A stretch of 64,000 nt of DNA from Acholeplasma hippikon. Lineage in GTDB: Bacteria; Bacillota_I; Bacilli_A; Acholeplasmatales; Acholeplasmataceae. The DNA lies in contig NZ_LR215050.1 of assembly GCF_900660755.1 (NCBI RefSeq), positions 558,001-622,000 on the forward strand, given 5' to 3'. Both the position numbers and the translations under genes were made by a program. The stretch's first letter is position 1. Every line of letters begins with the position of its first letter. Shown piece by piece: positions 25,701 through 34,683 of the stretch. Below the pieces are notes generated by a model. It ran no database searches. It had not been told where the DNA came from and saw nothing but the letters and a program-made list of their open reading frames with translations.

Positions 25701-25707
25701 TTATCAT
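22702..25707 (-). CDS. Large cytosolic protein with degenerate GGDEF and EAL domains
   Basis: 1001 residues, no membrane helix. The first 300 or so are TPR-like helices. A GAF-like region follows (about 310-465), then a helical, PAS-like part. Around residue 600, DFETSLPNMNALNENL resembles the DxLTGLPNRxxL start of GGDEF domains, but the GGDEF loop reads YRFSTYQLFLYIP, so cyclase activity is unlikely. The last 250 residues follow an EAL fold (LSFNQIIDVDRNVVWQYESEL; LIDELAKVGIGMDT; KYIEGPIYKRITADQLF), with the EAL tripeptide and the usual metal ligands largely lost. It is likely a nucleotide-sensing or scaffold protein. It starts 1 base after the kinase-like gene and is coupled to the HEPN-like gene. 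Confidence 0.78.
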   Translation of the reverse strand: MINIQTLLQYTASDEAVVEIENFINYKTLTVFEFHTVFSHLIKLKFELGRYEDVVRQGVTYYERLNKEVIKDKLDLINFIIDAALILRKFDVAYQFIQIYKEELPVLENYKAQLKLIEFKKLTNQDYVHELEALKEDFIPEEIKLKILKELLEIYLNTGKEHKIIDLIDELKRVDLKQTYIPDYFETLYKLNQIDDLKKLAESYKGHQLYAMDAYLALLRIYIIERDFHRATILDADYEVMLENAPVNYKLKIYPLLITLYTELKNKYNIDLFTKKLKQITKEEKKEKKTKSVDGKEIVLETKQEESFTPLKIKPKSNTLQNFNHLVDLIGYSHQISETKNLRDTLRSFFMKLEEYLVVKDLIVFKADTETLFNYKKERLYDKTLLKSSYADTVIYEIIKDGEERFGTIETLKYDKNILTLNKYTDDIKYLFAFPIYDQGVFLVHFDIDVIDPGEYYDLLRGISSILYTMLVDEEKRQRLRDDLQFLKKIFDSNLTPYRIMCEAHTSYNIPAQKLLNADSHMPYEIFLRNLGVHEVKSYEILIERLFSKPNLSDAVTYLYQGKQIRERLISIQDKNEIKIISTYEDLTNYYEERSKLVMEATVDFETSLPNMNALNENLVELIKDKGSFILLSFNESILPIYGYDVAIQFFKEFGQVTKKFFTDGEVYRFSTYQLFLYIPYNDIRSVTKMVKDYLRFVENYESQVINYEKFQPKLSIIRYPVVTEEKNPAKLFRYLELSLDYLKRLGTDEHFIYFEHKIYEDEVFEQQVINYLNEAMNKSQLSLSFNQIIDVDRNVVWQYESELVLPNMDIDSKYLLAIAKKRNRLFDLEKYHIKMVCEFLNTLEKETQKLVKITIPIAKETFTDLNFNPYVFGLFQKYEIPFEFIRFKIKGDNLKSREHITLIDELAKVGIGMDTTSVEVALNYPFNAVHLDYKKNDSKWNDYIKLLNLMLQNHQMALVIRDVKTKEQKEQLQELQIKYIEGPIYKRITADQLFYKIAGN

Positions 25708-25708
25708 G

Positions 25709-26575
25709 TTACTCCATTATTTCAAAATAAAATTGTTCAGCCATATTTAAATACTTTTCAGCAATCATCTTAAAGTCTAAATGAAGTTTTTCACTTAAAC
25801 CAACTTCATCTTTATAAGTTGCTACAATATGCCATTGTAAAACTTGGTACATACGATAGAATTTTAATTTATTTAATTCTAAAAATGTTGGTTCTTTATC
25901 TAGATAGTAACCAAGCAGTCTAACTGAATCTTCAAAACTAATATTACCAAATGATGCAATATCATAGTATGGATCATTCATACCTGAAAACTCGAAATCT
26001 AATAGTTGAATGCCCTCTTTTGTTCTAATTAGGTTAGAACGTTGTGCATCTCCATGACAAAATACTTTTTCATTTTTTTCATACATTTCATCATACATTT
26101 TCAACCATTTTAGTTTAAGTAGGTAATACTTTTGACTTACACGATTGGTTAAGAGTTTTTCATAACTTCTTAAACGATCTTTTAATTCATAATCATGTCC
26201 ACTAATTTTTGATTGATGCAACTTTTTAAGTGTAGTTGCAACATTCATATAATCAGTAATCGTAATATCTCCTGATAAGACTTCACCATCAATATATCTT
26301 GAAATTTTCGCACCTGTATCTACATCTAAAAATAATGTCTCAGAAGTGATACCTAAATCTTTTACTAAAGCTAAATGATCTTTTTCTTTTTTAGGATTAA
26401 CTAAGACTTCACCTTTTTCGCCGATGATACGAATAACATATGGTTCATTTAGAACATAAACTAAATATGTATAGTTACTCATTCCACCTTTTAAACGATG
26501 ATCAACTTTTATATTTTCACTACTAACTTTAAAAAAGTCTGAAGCATTTTTTAACACTTGTTCTTCAATCAGCAT
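25709..26575 (-). CDS. Choline/ethanolamine kinase-like phosphotransferase
   Basis: 288 residues with the aminoglycoside-phosphotransferase/LicA fold: N-lobe RLKGGMSNYTYLV, catalytic VFCHGDAQRSNLI (HGD...N) and metal-binding LLDFEFSGMNDPYYDIA. LicA-type enzymes phosphorylate choline for surface decoration or lipids; other small-alcohol substrates are possible. It overlaps the phosphodiesterase gene upstream by 11 bases and is followed directly by the degenerate GGDEF/EAL gene. Confidence 0.85.
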   Translation of the reverse strand: MLIEEQVLKNASDFFKVSSENIKVDHRLKGGMSNYTYLVYVLNEPYVIRIIGEKGEVLVNPKKEKDHLALVKDLGITSETLFLDVDTGAKISRYIDGEVLSGDITITDYMNVATTLKKLHQSKISGHDYELKDRLRSYEKLLTNRVSQKYYLLKLKWLKMYDEMYEKNEKVFCHGDAQRSNLIRTKEGIQLLDFEFSGMNDPYYDIASFGNISFEDSVRLLGYYLDKEPTFLELNKLKFYRMYQVLQWHIVATYKDEVGLSEKLHLDFKMIAEKYLNMAEQFYFEIME

Positions 26576-27011
26576 TGATAAAGCTCACCCTTCCTGATTC
26601 ATATACTGCATATGATTTATCTTTTAGTCCACTTAATGCACCAGGATTAATAAATTCTACACCCTCAATATTTTTGTAAAACGCTTCGTGTGTATGTCCA
26701 AAGATGCAAATATCTACTTTATTTTTAAATGCTTCTACTTGTAATTTACCTAATCCATATTTAACATCTTCCATATGTCCATGGACAAGTAATATTTTTT
26801 TACCATCAAAATCAATGATTCTTGATAAGGGTAAATCTAAAAAGTAGTCATTATTACCTTTGACCGCAATCATTTTTGATTGTTCAATTGTTACCATATC
26901 TAAACCTAAGTCCCCCGTGTTTAGATGCAAGTCAAAATCAGTTTCTTTTTGTAATATTTTCTTTAAAATATCACTTCTGCCATGTATGTCTCCAGTAATT
27001 AATAATTTCAT
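26565..27011 (-). CDS. YfcE/MJ0936-type metallophosphodiesterase
   Basis: 148 residues, one calcineurin-like domain: LLITGDIHGR, NTGDLG, VKGNNDY, LVHGHM and IFGHTHEAF, all metal-binding loops present. Small stand-alone members hydrolyse phosphodiesters in vitro; the physiological substrate is usually unknown. I start at the ATG at 27011 with GGAGG six bases upstream; the frame to 27026 begins inside that ribosome site. It overlaps the rdgB end by 41 bases. Confidence 0.88.
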   Translation of the reverse strand: MKLLITGDIHGRSDILKKILQKETDFDLHLNTGDLGLDMVTIEQSKMIAVKGNNDYFLDLPLSRIIDFDGKKILLVHGHMEDVKYGLGKLQVEAFKNKVDICIFGHTHEAFYKNIEGVEFINPGALSGLKDKSYAVYESGRVSFINAD

Positions 27012-27573
27012 CCTTATCCTCCACAAATTTTTTTAATGCTTGATATCGATGTGAATGCGTCATCTTATAGTTTTCATCTAGACTCGCAACTACATCTTTC
27101 ATACCATCTGGGATAAAGACAGGATCATATCCAAATCCATTATGTCCCTTCATTTCATTTGCAATTGTTCCATGCCATTTAGCTTCATATGTAAATACTT
27201 TTCCATCTGGAAATGCCAGGGCAATTGCACAAATAAAATATGCTTTTCTATTTTCTTTATTTTTTAATACATCTAATAACTTAACGTTATTTTCATAGTC
27301 ACTTAGCCCTGCATAACGCTTTGAATAAATTCCTGGCATACCATTTAATACATCTACACATAGTCCAGAGTCATCTGCAACAACAACCTTATTTAAATGT
27401 TTTGCATAACTTATAGCCTTCTTTGTTGCATTACCAATAAATGTTAGACTATCTTCAATAACATCAATTTCCTCATTGCTTGTAATTGGTTCACAAGAAA
27501 GTTCTGTATGTTTTAAAATTTCATCTAATTCTTTTAATTTCTTCTTGTTTCCTGATGCTAAAGTAATAATCAT
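26971..27573 (-). CDS. rdgB: XTP/dITP diphosphatase
   Basis: Cleans the nucleotide pool of dITP and XTP. The HAM1 family motifs are all there: LASGNKKKLKEL, VVADDSGLCVDVLNGMPG, YSKRYAG, HNGFGYDPVF and the terminal SHRYQAL. The length of 200 is standard. It is first in a run of four overlapping or touching genes ending at the HEPN-like gene. Confidence 0.95.
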   Translation of the reverse strand: MIITLASGNKKKLKELDEILKHTELSCEPITSNEEIDVIEDSLTFIGNATKKAISYAKHLNKVVVADDSGLCVDVLNGMPGIYSKRYAGLSDYENNVKLLDVLKNKENRKAYFICAIALAFPDGKVFTYEAKWHGTIANEMKGHNGFGYDPVFIPDGMKDVVASLDENYKMTHSHRYQALKKFVEDKDEIINYWRHTWQK

Positions 27574-27682
27574 TTTTCGGTCCTCTAAAACTCTATATCT
27601 TACTCTTTATTATAACACAGACCCACTTTTGAGATTAATCTAGTATAATGAAATTATACATATTATAAAAGGAGAGCTTCTT

Positions 27683-28852
27683 ATGCAAGAACATATGGAC
27701 GAAATTGAGGCTGAGTTCTCATCACTTCACAACCAGGACAATCGCGATGAATTAGAAGGTAAAAATAAATCAAGACATATCATTTCTATTTTTTTATATC
27801 TATGTTTTATGATTGTTCCTGCGCTAATCTTCACCGCAATTGCACCATTATTAAAAAACAGTGATTTTGTATTTAAAGATTATTCTGCTTCTCAAATCGG
27901 TGCAGAACTTGCAGCAACCGAAATTGATTCATTATATTTTGTAAATGAAAACTATTATCAAACATTCAAGAAAGAATACGAATCATTCTTAGTGAAGGTT
28001 TATCAAGATGGGGATTATGCAATTTATACAAATAGTTACGCAAGTATTTACACTGTAGAGGATTTCAGTTATGAGAATAATAAACTTATAGGTATTAAAC
28101 AAGAAACCCTTGATGCCATTTTAAGTGGGGAACGTACAAAGTGGGGTAACAATAAAGATATTTTAATCGTTGTTCCTAAAGATGATGCAGCTCCAATTTA
28201 TACAAATAGTGCAATATTTAATCCACTAACACTGATAGATGGTCAACGTATGGCAACAAGTGACTTCTCTAATTTATTTAGTTTTGTTTTATATATCGGA
28301 TTTACACTTATTATGTACTTCGTAATGAAACCTTCATTAAAACTAGATTTACCTGGTTTCAAGAGTGAAAAACCAATTATCGCAAATCGTATTTTATCTG
28401 GTATTGTAACGATTTTTGCAATCAATATTGTAACAAATATCATTACAACCATCATTTCAACTATTGCAGCTGTTCCAAATGATATCTCTCAAAACCAATT
28501 ATCAATTAATCGATCACTAAATAGTCCTTGGATGATTTTAATGGTCTTAACTGCAGTATGTCTAGCACCAATCATTGAAGAACTAGTTTTCAGAAAAGCA
28601 TTCTTTGGATTAATTAAGAATCCTAAAATAGCTTTAGTTGTATCTTCTATTGTTTTTGGATTAATTCATATGACAACAGAAATTGGTGAAGGAAACTTCT
28701 TAGTTGTCTTCATTACAGGTTTAGGTTATATTGCTGGTGGCATTTCATTAGGTTTAGTTTACATGAGCAATAAAAAGAATATTTATTACCCTATTGTTGT
28801 ACATGCTGCTTATAACTTAATTGGCATGTTACTCCAAATCTTTATGAGATAA
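27683..28852 (+). CDS. CPBP-family intramembrane protease (Rce1/Abi type)
   Basis: 389 residues. A hydrophilic acidic N-terminus of about 35 residues, one membrane helix (38-55), an outside domain of about 130 residues, then six helices holding the protease motifs EELVFRKAFFG (EExxxR), FGLIHMTTE (His) and VVHAAYNLIGM (HxxxN). The family acts in peptide maturation, bacteriocin self-immunity or prenyl-protein processing. The unusually large extracytoplasmic insert is notable. AAAGGAG precedes the ATG; the terminator is at 28857-28881. It is a plus-strand gene with minus-strand neighbours. Confidence 0.87.
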   Translation: MQEHMDEIEAEFSSLHNQDNRDELEGKNKSRHIISIFLYLCFMIVPALIFTAIAPLLKNSDFVFKDYSASQIGAELAATEIDSLYFVNENYYQTFKKEYESFLVKVYQDGDYAIYTNSYASIYTVEDFSYENNKLIGIKQETLDAILSGERTKWGNNKDILIVVPKDDAAPIYTNSAIFNPLTLIDGQRMATSDFSNLFSFVLYIGFTLIMYFVMKPSLKLDLPGFKSEKPIIANRILSGIVTIFAINIVTNIITTIISTIAAVPNDISQNQLSINRSLNSPWMILMVLTAVCLAPIIEELVFRKAFFGLIKNPKIALVVSSIVFGLIHMTTEIGEGNFLVVFITGLGYIAGGISLGLVYMSNKKNIYYPIVVHAAYNLIGMLLQIFMR

Positions 28853-28856
28853 AAAA

Positions 28857-28881
28857 AGACCTTAAGCTAAAGGTCTTAATA
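28857..28881. terminator. Bidirectional terminator between the CPBP and ankyrin genes
   Basis: AAGACCTT/AAGGTCTT stem around AGCTA, flanked by A and T runs, in the convergent gap. Confidence 0.8.
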
Positions 28882-29812
28882 AATTAATACATACTGTTAA
28901 TTTATATTTATTTGCATAGTCTAAGGCCGTTTGTTTTAAACGGTCTTTTTTTAATTTGTAATTTCTATCAATTAATTGTTTTAATAAATTATGATCTCTA
29001 TTTAAAACTGCAATTGTTAATGCTTGTCGTTCTTTTAAATTTTGATAATCAGGTGATATATAATAACTTTCTAATAGGCTTACCATTTGGTGGTCGTGAT
29101 TGAGTTGTGCAATCATACGCGGAGTTTCAAATCGGCGATTCTTAACATCCAAATATGCCTCATGATTGAGTAATGTCATCACCGTTTCTCTTGTTCCATA
29201 TCTTACTGCATAAAATAGTGGTGTTTCAAATGAATCATTTAATTGATTAGGATCTAAATTTTGTTCTAAAAATTTTTCAACTAATTTTAAATTTGTTGTT
29301 TTGCATGCATAATGCAAGAAACTATTTTTAGCATCGTCTAATTCATAATAACTCATATCGCTTTGTTCCATGAGATAGTCAATTAAATGGATGTGACCTG
29401 CTAAAATCGCATAATGAATAGGCAGTTTTTGTTCGTTAGTTAATGCTTTTAAGTTAGCATTCTTTTCTACGAATAATTTAACCATTTCTAAATCACCTTT
29501 ATGACAAGCAAGGTGTAAGACAGTTTCACCTTTACGATTCTTATGATCAACTTTCGCGTAACGAGCTAGTAATTTTTTAGCTAATACAAGTTTCCCTTTT
29601 CTTGCACAATCAAAAAGTGGAGTTTCTCCAGATTCATCTTCGATATTGACGTTAATATCTTGAACCAATAAATAATCTACCACATCGTGTGCACTGCCTA
29701 AAACAGCATAATGAAGGAGTGTTTTTCCTCTAGCATCTTTGATGTGTGTCGATTCAATATGTTGTTGCAATCCAGATAAATCATTATCTAAAGCAAGTTT
29801 AAATAAATCCAT
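28862..29812 (-). CDS. Ankyrin-repeat protein
   Basis: 316 residues made of about nine ankyrin repeats, with recurring GKTLLHYAVLGSAHDVVDYLL, GETPLFDCARKGKLVLAKKLL, GETVLHLACHKGDLEMVKLF and LPIHYAILAGHIHLIDYLM units. There is no signal peptide or membrane helix, so it is a cytosolic protein-binding scaffold of unknown partner. AGGAGG precedes the ATG. Ankyrin proteins are uncommon in free-living mollicutes. Confidence 0.9.
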   Translation of the reverse strand: MDLFKLALDNDLSGLQQHIESTHIKDARGKTLLHYAVLGSAHDVVDYLLVQDINVNIEDESGETPLFDCARKGKLVLAKKLLARYAKVDHKNRKGETVLHLACHKGDLEMVKLFVEKNANLKALTNEQKLPIHYAILAGHIHLIDYLMEQSDMSYYELDDAKNSFLHYACKTTNLKLVEKFLEQNLDPNQLNDSFETPLFYAVRYGTRETVMTLLNHEAYLDVKNRRFETPRMIAQLNHDHQMVSLLESYYISPDYQNLKERQALTIAVLNRDHNLLKQLIDRNYKLKKDRLKQTALDYANKYKLTVCINLLRPLA

Positions 29813-29857
29813 ACTGATCCTCCTTACTTCCTATTCTCATTATACCTTAATTTCATA

Positions 29858-29886
29858 AAAAAAATCCTAAGGATTTACCTTAGGAT
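29858..29886 (-). terminator. Terminator of hup
   Basis: ATCCTAAGG/CCTTAGGAT stem around ATTTA, then eight T on the minus strand. Confidence 0.9.
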
Positions 29887-29899
29887 GTTATTTTACAAA

Positions 29900-30175
29900 T
29901 TATTTAACTGCGTCTTTTAATAACTTACCAGCTTTGAAAGCAGGTGTTTTTTGTGCAGGAACTACGATTTCTTCTCCTGTACGAGGATTTTTCCCCTTAC
30001 GAGCGACACGATTACGAACTTCAAATGTACCAAATCCTGTTACAACTACTTTTTCTTTTCTCTCAGCAAGCGTTTCAGTTACAACTTCTGCAAATGCGTT
30101 AATAATCGCTTCAGCTTGAACTTGTGTTGAACCAGCTTTGTCAGCTACTAGAGCAATTAATTCTGTCTTGTTCAT
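29900..30175 (-). CDS. hup: DNA-binding protein HU
   Basis: 91 residues, the standard histone-like dimer that bends DNA: MNKTELIALVADKAGSTQ, TGFGTFEVRNRVARKGKNPRTGEE (beta arm with the conserved Pro) and TPAFKAGKLLKDAV. I start it at the ATG at 30175, preceded by AAGGGAGGAG; the longer frame to 30217 overlaps the promoter. It has its own promoter and terminator, so it can be expressed apart from gpsA upstream. Confidence 0.96.
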   Translation of the reverse strand: MNKTELIALVADKAGSTQVQAEAIINAFAEVVTETLAERKEKVVVTGFGTFEVRNRVARKGKNPRTGEEIVVPAQKTPAFKAGKLLKDAVK

Positions 30176-30202
30176 AGTACTTTCTCCTCCCTTTATTTCT
30201 TG

Positions 30203-30231
30203 ATTATAACATATCAAATATTTTTATACAA
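30203..30231 (-). promoter_or_regulatory. Promoter of hup
   Basis: Minus strand TTGTAT (30226-30231), 17-base spacer ending TGT, TATAAT (30203-30208): a strong promoter with extended -10. Confidence 0.8.
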
Positions 30232-30243
30232 TGAATTAAGTAA

Positions 30244-31239
30244 TTATCCAATCATTTCTGGTTTTAATTCTCTTGTTAAAAGCCCTGAAATTGCATCACT
30301 AACGCTCAAATTATTAAAGATTACATCATAAGCAATTTCAATGATTGGAAGTTCAATTCCTGTCTTAATTGTTAAATCTTTAGCTGCTTGAATGGCTCTA
30401 ACACCTTCAACAACCATTTTTGATTCATTTAAAACTTGTTCAACTGGAATTCCTTGGCCAATTCTTAACCCTGCATTGAAGTTTCTAGAATTATGACTAG
30501 AAGCCGTAACAATTAAATCTCCAATACCAGTTAAACCGAAGGCAGTTTCTTTGTTTCCACCCATCGCAACCACTACTCTTGTAATTTCTAAAATACCGCG
30601 AGTAATTAAAGCGGCGCGTGCGTTTTCGCCTAATCCATATCCAGTCATAATACCAGATACAATGGCAATCGCATTTTTAATTGCACCACCAACTTCACAA
30701 CCAATTAAGTCGTTTGAAGAATAGACACGTAAGTAATTTTGATTAGAGAATAGTACTTGAACTTCTTTGGCAAATGCTTCATTTTGACTAGCTGCAGTTA
30801 AGACTGTTAATTTTCTTAACACAACTTCTTCAGCATGGGAAGGGCCAGTTAAAGCAGCATATGCACCAAAAAATGCTTCTGAAATTTCATCATTAACAAT
30901 TTCAGACACACGTTTTAATGTATCAGGTTCAATACCCTTAGAAACGTTGATAAAGTACATTTTTCTAAATGCATGTTGGTTAATTGTTTTTAATGATTCT
31001 CTGATAAACTTTGTAGGAACAGCTAATACTAAGCGATCAGAGAATTGCAATGTTTCATCTAAGTTTGTTGTTGCACGCAATCCAGGAATATCAACTTCTA
31101 AAAGTGGATGTCTTCCATTATTTAATGATTCAACAGTTTTCTCGTTAATGTCATAAACTAATGTTTCATGACCATTATCATTTAATACTTGTGCAAGTGT
31201 AGCTCCCCATGAGCCTCCACCAATAATACTAATCTTCAT
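30244..31239 (-). CDS. gpsA: Glycerol-3-phosphate dehydrogenase [NAD(P)+]
   Basis: Makes sn-glycerol-3-phosphate from dihydroxyacetone phosphate for phospholipids. N-terminal Rossmann motif [17 protein letters not shown], then the NVSKGIE segment, GPSHAEEV, the catalytic Lys in [12 protein letters not shown] and [17 protein letters not shown]. 331 residues is normal. It overlaps der by 11 bases; rluB-cmk-rpsA-der-gpsA-hup is the Bacillus-like order. Confidence 0.95.
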   Translation of the reverse strand: MKISIIGGGSWGATLAQVLNDNGHETLVYDINEKTVESLNNGRHPLLEVDIPGLRATTNLDETLQFSDRLVLAVPTKFIRESLKTINQHAFRKMYFINVSKGIEPDTLKRVSEIVNDEISEAFFGAYAALTGPSHAEEVVLRKLTVLTAASQNEAFAKEVQVLFSNQNYLRVYSSNDLIGCEVGGAIKNAIAIVSGIMTGYGLGENARAALITRGILEITRVVVAMGGNKETAFGLTGIGDLIVTASSHNSRNFNAGLRIGQGIPVEQVLNESKMVVEGVRAIQAAKDLTIKTGIELPIIEIAYDVIFNNLSVSDAISGLLTRELKPEMIG

Positions 31240-32545
31240 TAGACTCCTTCTTTCTGAATTGGAATTTAAGTGGCGTACCAGTTAAATCAAACGATGTTCT
31301 AAATTGATTTTGTAAATATCTTTCATATGAGAAATGGATATAGTGTGGATCATTAACAAATACTGTTAATGTTGGTGGCTTAATGCCTGATTGTGTTGCA
31401 TAACTAAATTTAGCTTTACCTTGATTAAATACTGCTGGCGGATTCATTGCCACAGCATCTGTTAAGACGTCATTAATTAATCTTGTTGGTAATTCTTTTG
31501 TATAGTTAGCATAAGCTAATTGAATTGCTGGGAACAAAGTATGAACTCTTTGGTTTTCTTTTGCTGATAAGAATACAATTGGTGCATATGTTAAGAATTT
31601 AAATTCATCACGAATCTTTTCTTCAAATGCTTTCATTGTTTTACTATCTTTTGTAACAGCATCCCATTTATTAACAACAATAATTGCTGCTCTATTATAC
31701 TCTAGTAAATAGCCTGCAACGTGACCATCTTGTTCAGTGATTCCTTCAGAACCATCTAAAACTAAAAGGGCTACATCTGCTCTTTCTAAAGCAGTTAATG
31801 CTCTTAAAACTGAATATTTATCTAAGTTTTCGTAAACTTTACCGCGTTTTTTAATACCCGCAGTATCAATTACTGTATATTTTTGTTTATCTTTTGTAAA
31901 TGTGGTATCAATCGCATCGGTTGTTGTTCCACTAATTGGTGAAACGATAACACGATCTTCCCCTAAAATCGCATTTACTAATGATGATTTACCAACATTT
32001 GGTCTTCCGATAACTGCAAAAGAAATAGTTCCTTTTTCTTTTTCTTTATCTTCTTCCTTCATGTATGATAATACTTTATCAAGTAAATCTCCCATACCAA
32101 TACCATGATGAGTTGATACTGGAATTGGATCTTCAAATCCTAAAGCGTAAAACTCATATGCATTGTTTAAGTGAACTAAATCATCAATCTTATTGACAGC
32201 AACAACTACTGGTTTGTTTGTTCTATATAATTGTTTAGCAATATAGTAGTCACTGTCTGTTAACCCAACTAAACCATCAACGACAAAGACAATAACATCT
32301 GCTTCGTCCATGGCAATTTCTGCTTGTTCTTTAATTTGAGTTAAAAAAGGAGCATCGCCTATTTCAATGCCCCCTGTGTCAATTAGACTAAATTTTTTAG
32401 TTAACCACTCGGCTTGGGCGTAAATACGGTCCCTTGTAACTCCTGCTACGTCATCCGTAATGGAGAATCTTTCACCTAATATTCTGTTGAATAACGATGA
32501 TTTTCCTACGTTTGGACGACCTACTATCGCAACTGTAAATGGCAT
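31229..32545 (-). CDS. der: Ribosome-assembly GTPase Der (EngA)
   Basis: 438 residues with two tandem GTPase domains and a C-terminal KH-like domain. Domain 1: [17 protein letters not shown]. Domain 2: [17 protein letters not shown]. It works in 50S maturation. It lies between rpsA and gpsA with a short overlap to the latter, as in Firmicutes. Confidence 0.97.
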   Translation of the reverse strand: MPFTVAIVGRPNVGKSSLFNRILGERFSITDDVAGVTRDRIYAQAEWLTKKFSLIDTGGIEIGDAPFLTQIKEQAEIAMDEADVIVFVVDGLVGLTDSDYYIAKQLYRTNKPVVVAVNKIDDLVHLNNAYEFYALGFEDPIPVSTHHGIGMGDLLDKVLSYMKEEDKEKEKGTISFAVIGRPNVGKSSLVNAILGEDRVIVSPISGTTTDAIDTTFTKDKQKYTVIDTAGIKKRGKVYENLDKYSVLRALTALERADVALLVLDGSEGITEQDGHVAGYLLEYNRAAIIVVNKWDAVTKDSKTMKAFEEKIRDEFKFLTYAPIVFLSAKENQRVHTLFPAIQLAYANYTKELPTRLINDVLTDAVAMNPPAVFNQGKAKFSYATQSGIKPPTLTVFVNDPHYIHFSYERYLQNQFRTSFDLTGTPLKFQFRKKESNED

Positions 32546-32563
32546 CCTAAAACCTTCTTTTAA

Positions 32564-33964
32564 TTATTTTTTATTTTTTAAATCTTCGAATAAGTCACCT
32601 AATGTAACTGATTCTTGTTCTGATTCATTTCCAAGATATTTTTCGAATTCTTGTCTTTCTAAGTTTTCTAATAAACGTCTAACAGATAATTTTAATACCC
32701 AATTATCTCTGTTAAATTCAGTAACGATTGCTTTTACTACGTCACCAACTTGGTAATGATCGGCAATATTTACTTTAGGGTCGTTATGTGCTTCATTATT
32801 TGGAATGAATCCATCAACTGATTCGTAAGAAACGTTCACGCCGTCTTTTGTAACGCCTTCAACTCTTACTTCAATGATTTCACCATGACGTAATGTTAAG
32901 CCTGCCCATGGGTTATGTTCGATAGCTTTCTTAGATAAAGCGATTTTTTCTTTCTTTAAATCTTTAGAAAGAATAACAACTTCCATCTCATCACCAATCT
33001 TGATGTAAGCATCCATATTGGCTTTTGGATTCCAAGAATATTCGTTCTTATGTAATAATCCTTTAACATCTTGTGCAAGTTCAATTAATACACCAAATGG
33101 TAATTTTGAAACGACTTTACCTTTTACGGTATCACCAATTCTATGTTCAGCTAAATATGCTTCATATGGCGTTGGTTGTAGAGCTTTCATTGAAAGGTCT
33201 AAACGATTTCCTTCTTTTTTGATGACTTTAACAGTAACTTTTTGTCCTTTAGCTAATACATCTTCAATCTTATCAATTCTATGATGAGAAACTTGAGAGA
33301 TTCTTAACATACCAGAGATATGATTAAACTTAATGAATGCAGCATGTGATTCAAATGAATCAACTGTACCTTCAAGCACATCGCCTGTATGAATATTTTC
33401 TAACTCAGATTGACGAGCTTGATGACGTTCTTCGTTTTGTTTTTGACGAAGTGCTTCATAGATTGGTTTTCTAGTTGCAATCATCTTTGGACGTCTCTTA
33501 TCTGCTTTAAATTCTTCAATTAAAACAGTTAATTTTTTACCAATTAATTCATCTTTCTTATCTTTTAATTCAAAATCTAATAAAGTGTATGGTAAGAATA
33601 ATTCAAATCCTAAATATTCTAAGATTAATCCTTTATCATTTGATGATTTTACAACAGTTTCAATTTCTTTTTTATCTTGATAGATTTTTTCAATATCATT
33701 AATTTTTTCTTCATTTAATAAAGGTAGACGTGATAAAAGAATTTGGAATGAGTCATCACCTTCTGATGCACTTGTTACTTTTGCACGAATCACATCACCA
33801 ACTTTAACTACTTTAGTTAAATCAGCTGGTGCAGGATTGTCGTAGTACTCTGCATAGATTTTACCCTCAGTAGCTGCATTTTCTAAAGCTACTAAAATTT
33901 CATTTGGCTTAACTTGATAAACTTTCCCTTCAACAATTTGTCCTTTTTTAACAAAATCGAACAT
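32564..33964 (-). CDS. rpsA: S1-domain RNA-binding protein (ribosomal protein bS1-like)
   Basis: 466 residues with about five S1-type OB folds. The best are residues 190-275 (GDVLEGTVDSFESHAAFIKF, GMLRISQVSHHRIDKIEDVL), 280-355 (GDTVKGKVVSKLPFGVLIEL) and 370-450 (GEIIEVRVEGVTKDGVNVSY); the first two, at the N-terminus, are more divergent. The order and position between cmk and der match the Firmicutes S1-like gene. It probably assists mRNA binding or stability rather than being a full E. coli-like S1. Confidence 0.92.
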   Translation of the reverse strand: MFDFVKKGQIVEGKVYQVKPNEILVALENAATEGKIYAEYYDNPAPADLTKVVKVGDVIRAKVTSASEGDDSFQILLSRLPLLNEEKINDIEKIYQDKKEIETVVKSSNDKGLILEYLGFELFLPYTLLDFELKDKKDELIGKKLTVLIEEFKADKRRPKMIATRKPIYEALRQKQNEERHQARQSELENIHTGDVLEGTVDSFESHAAFIKFNHISGMLRISQVSHHRIDKIEDVLAKGQKVTVKVIKKEGNRLDLSMKALQPTPYEAYLAEHRIGDTVKGKVVSKLPFGVLIELAQDVKGLLHKNEYSWNPKANMDAYIKIGDEMEVVILSKDLKKEKIALSKKAIEHNPWAGLTLRHGEIIEVRVEGVTKDGVNVSYESVDGFIPNNEAHNDPKVNIADHYQVGDVVKAIVTEFNRDNWVLKLSVRRLLENLERQEFEKYLGNESEQESVTLGDLFEDLKNKK

Positions 33965-33966
33965 AA

Positions 33967-34626
33967 TTACGCTCCTTTTGCTGAATTAATCAGCCCTATA
34001 ATTTTTTCAACAACTTGATTAATATCTAAGTTGGTTGTATCTATTTCTATTGCATCATCGGCCTTCTTTAAGGGTGATTCTTTTCTTGTTGAATCCTTTT
34101 GATCTCGTATTTGAATTTCTTCTACTAATTTTTCAAATTCAACGTTATGGCCTTTTTTGATTTTTTCTAATTGTCTTCTTTTTGCTCTTTCTTCAACTTT
34201 AGCTGTTAAGAAGATTTTTAGATTTGCATTTGGAAGTACGACAGTTCCAATATCACGACCGTCCATGATGACTCTTCCGTTTTCTGCTGCTTTCTTTTGT
34301 AAGTCCACCATTTTTCTTCTAACATAAGGGAATGATGAGACTAATGAAACATTGTTGGTAACTTCTTTACTTCTAATCTCTTCTGTTACATCACGATCGT
34401 TAACTAATATTCTGTCATGCTCATATGAGATATAAATAGATTCTAAAAACTCATATGCTTTTTCATCATTGAGATCGATATTTTTTTCAATCGCTATTAA
34501 GGTAACAGCTCGATACATCGCTCCTGTATCGATATGAGTCATCTTAAGTTTATCAGCAATCAATTTAGAGATGGTCGACTTCCCGCTTCCAGCCGGTCCA
34601 TCTATGGCGACTTGAAATTCTGCCAT
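33967..34626 (-). CDS. cmk: Cytidylate kinase
   Basis: Phosphorylates CMP and dCMP. Motifs: AIDGPAGSGKSTISKLIAD (P-loop), HIDTGAMYRAVT, GRDIGTVVLPNA and RRQLEKIKKG. 219 residues is typical. It is 2 bases upstream of rpsA in a conserved operon. Confidence 0.96.
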   Translation of the reverse strand: MAEFQVAIDGPAGSGKSTISKLIADKLKMTHIDTGAMYRAVTLIAIEKNIDLNDEKAYEFLESIYISYEHDRILVNDRDVTEEIRSKEVTNNVSLVSSFPYVRRKMVDLQKKAAENGRVIMDGRDIGTVVLPNANLKIFLTAKVEERAKRRQLEKIKKGHNVEFEKLVEEIQIRDQKDSTRKESPLKKADDAIEIDTTNLDINQVVEKIIGLINSAKGA

Positions 34627-34683
34627 AAAACTTCCTCCACGTTAATTTTATTATACCATAGATAATATCTATGCGTGATTCAA

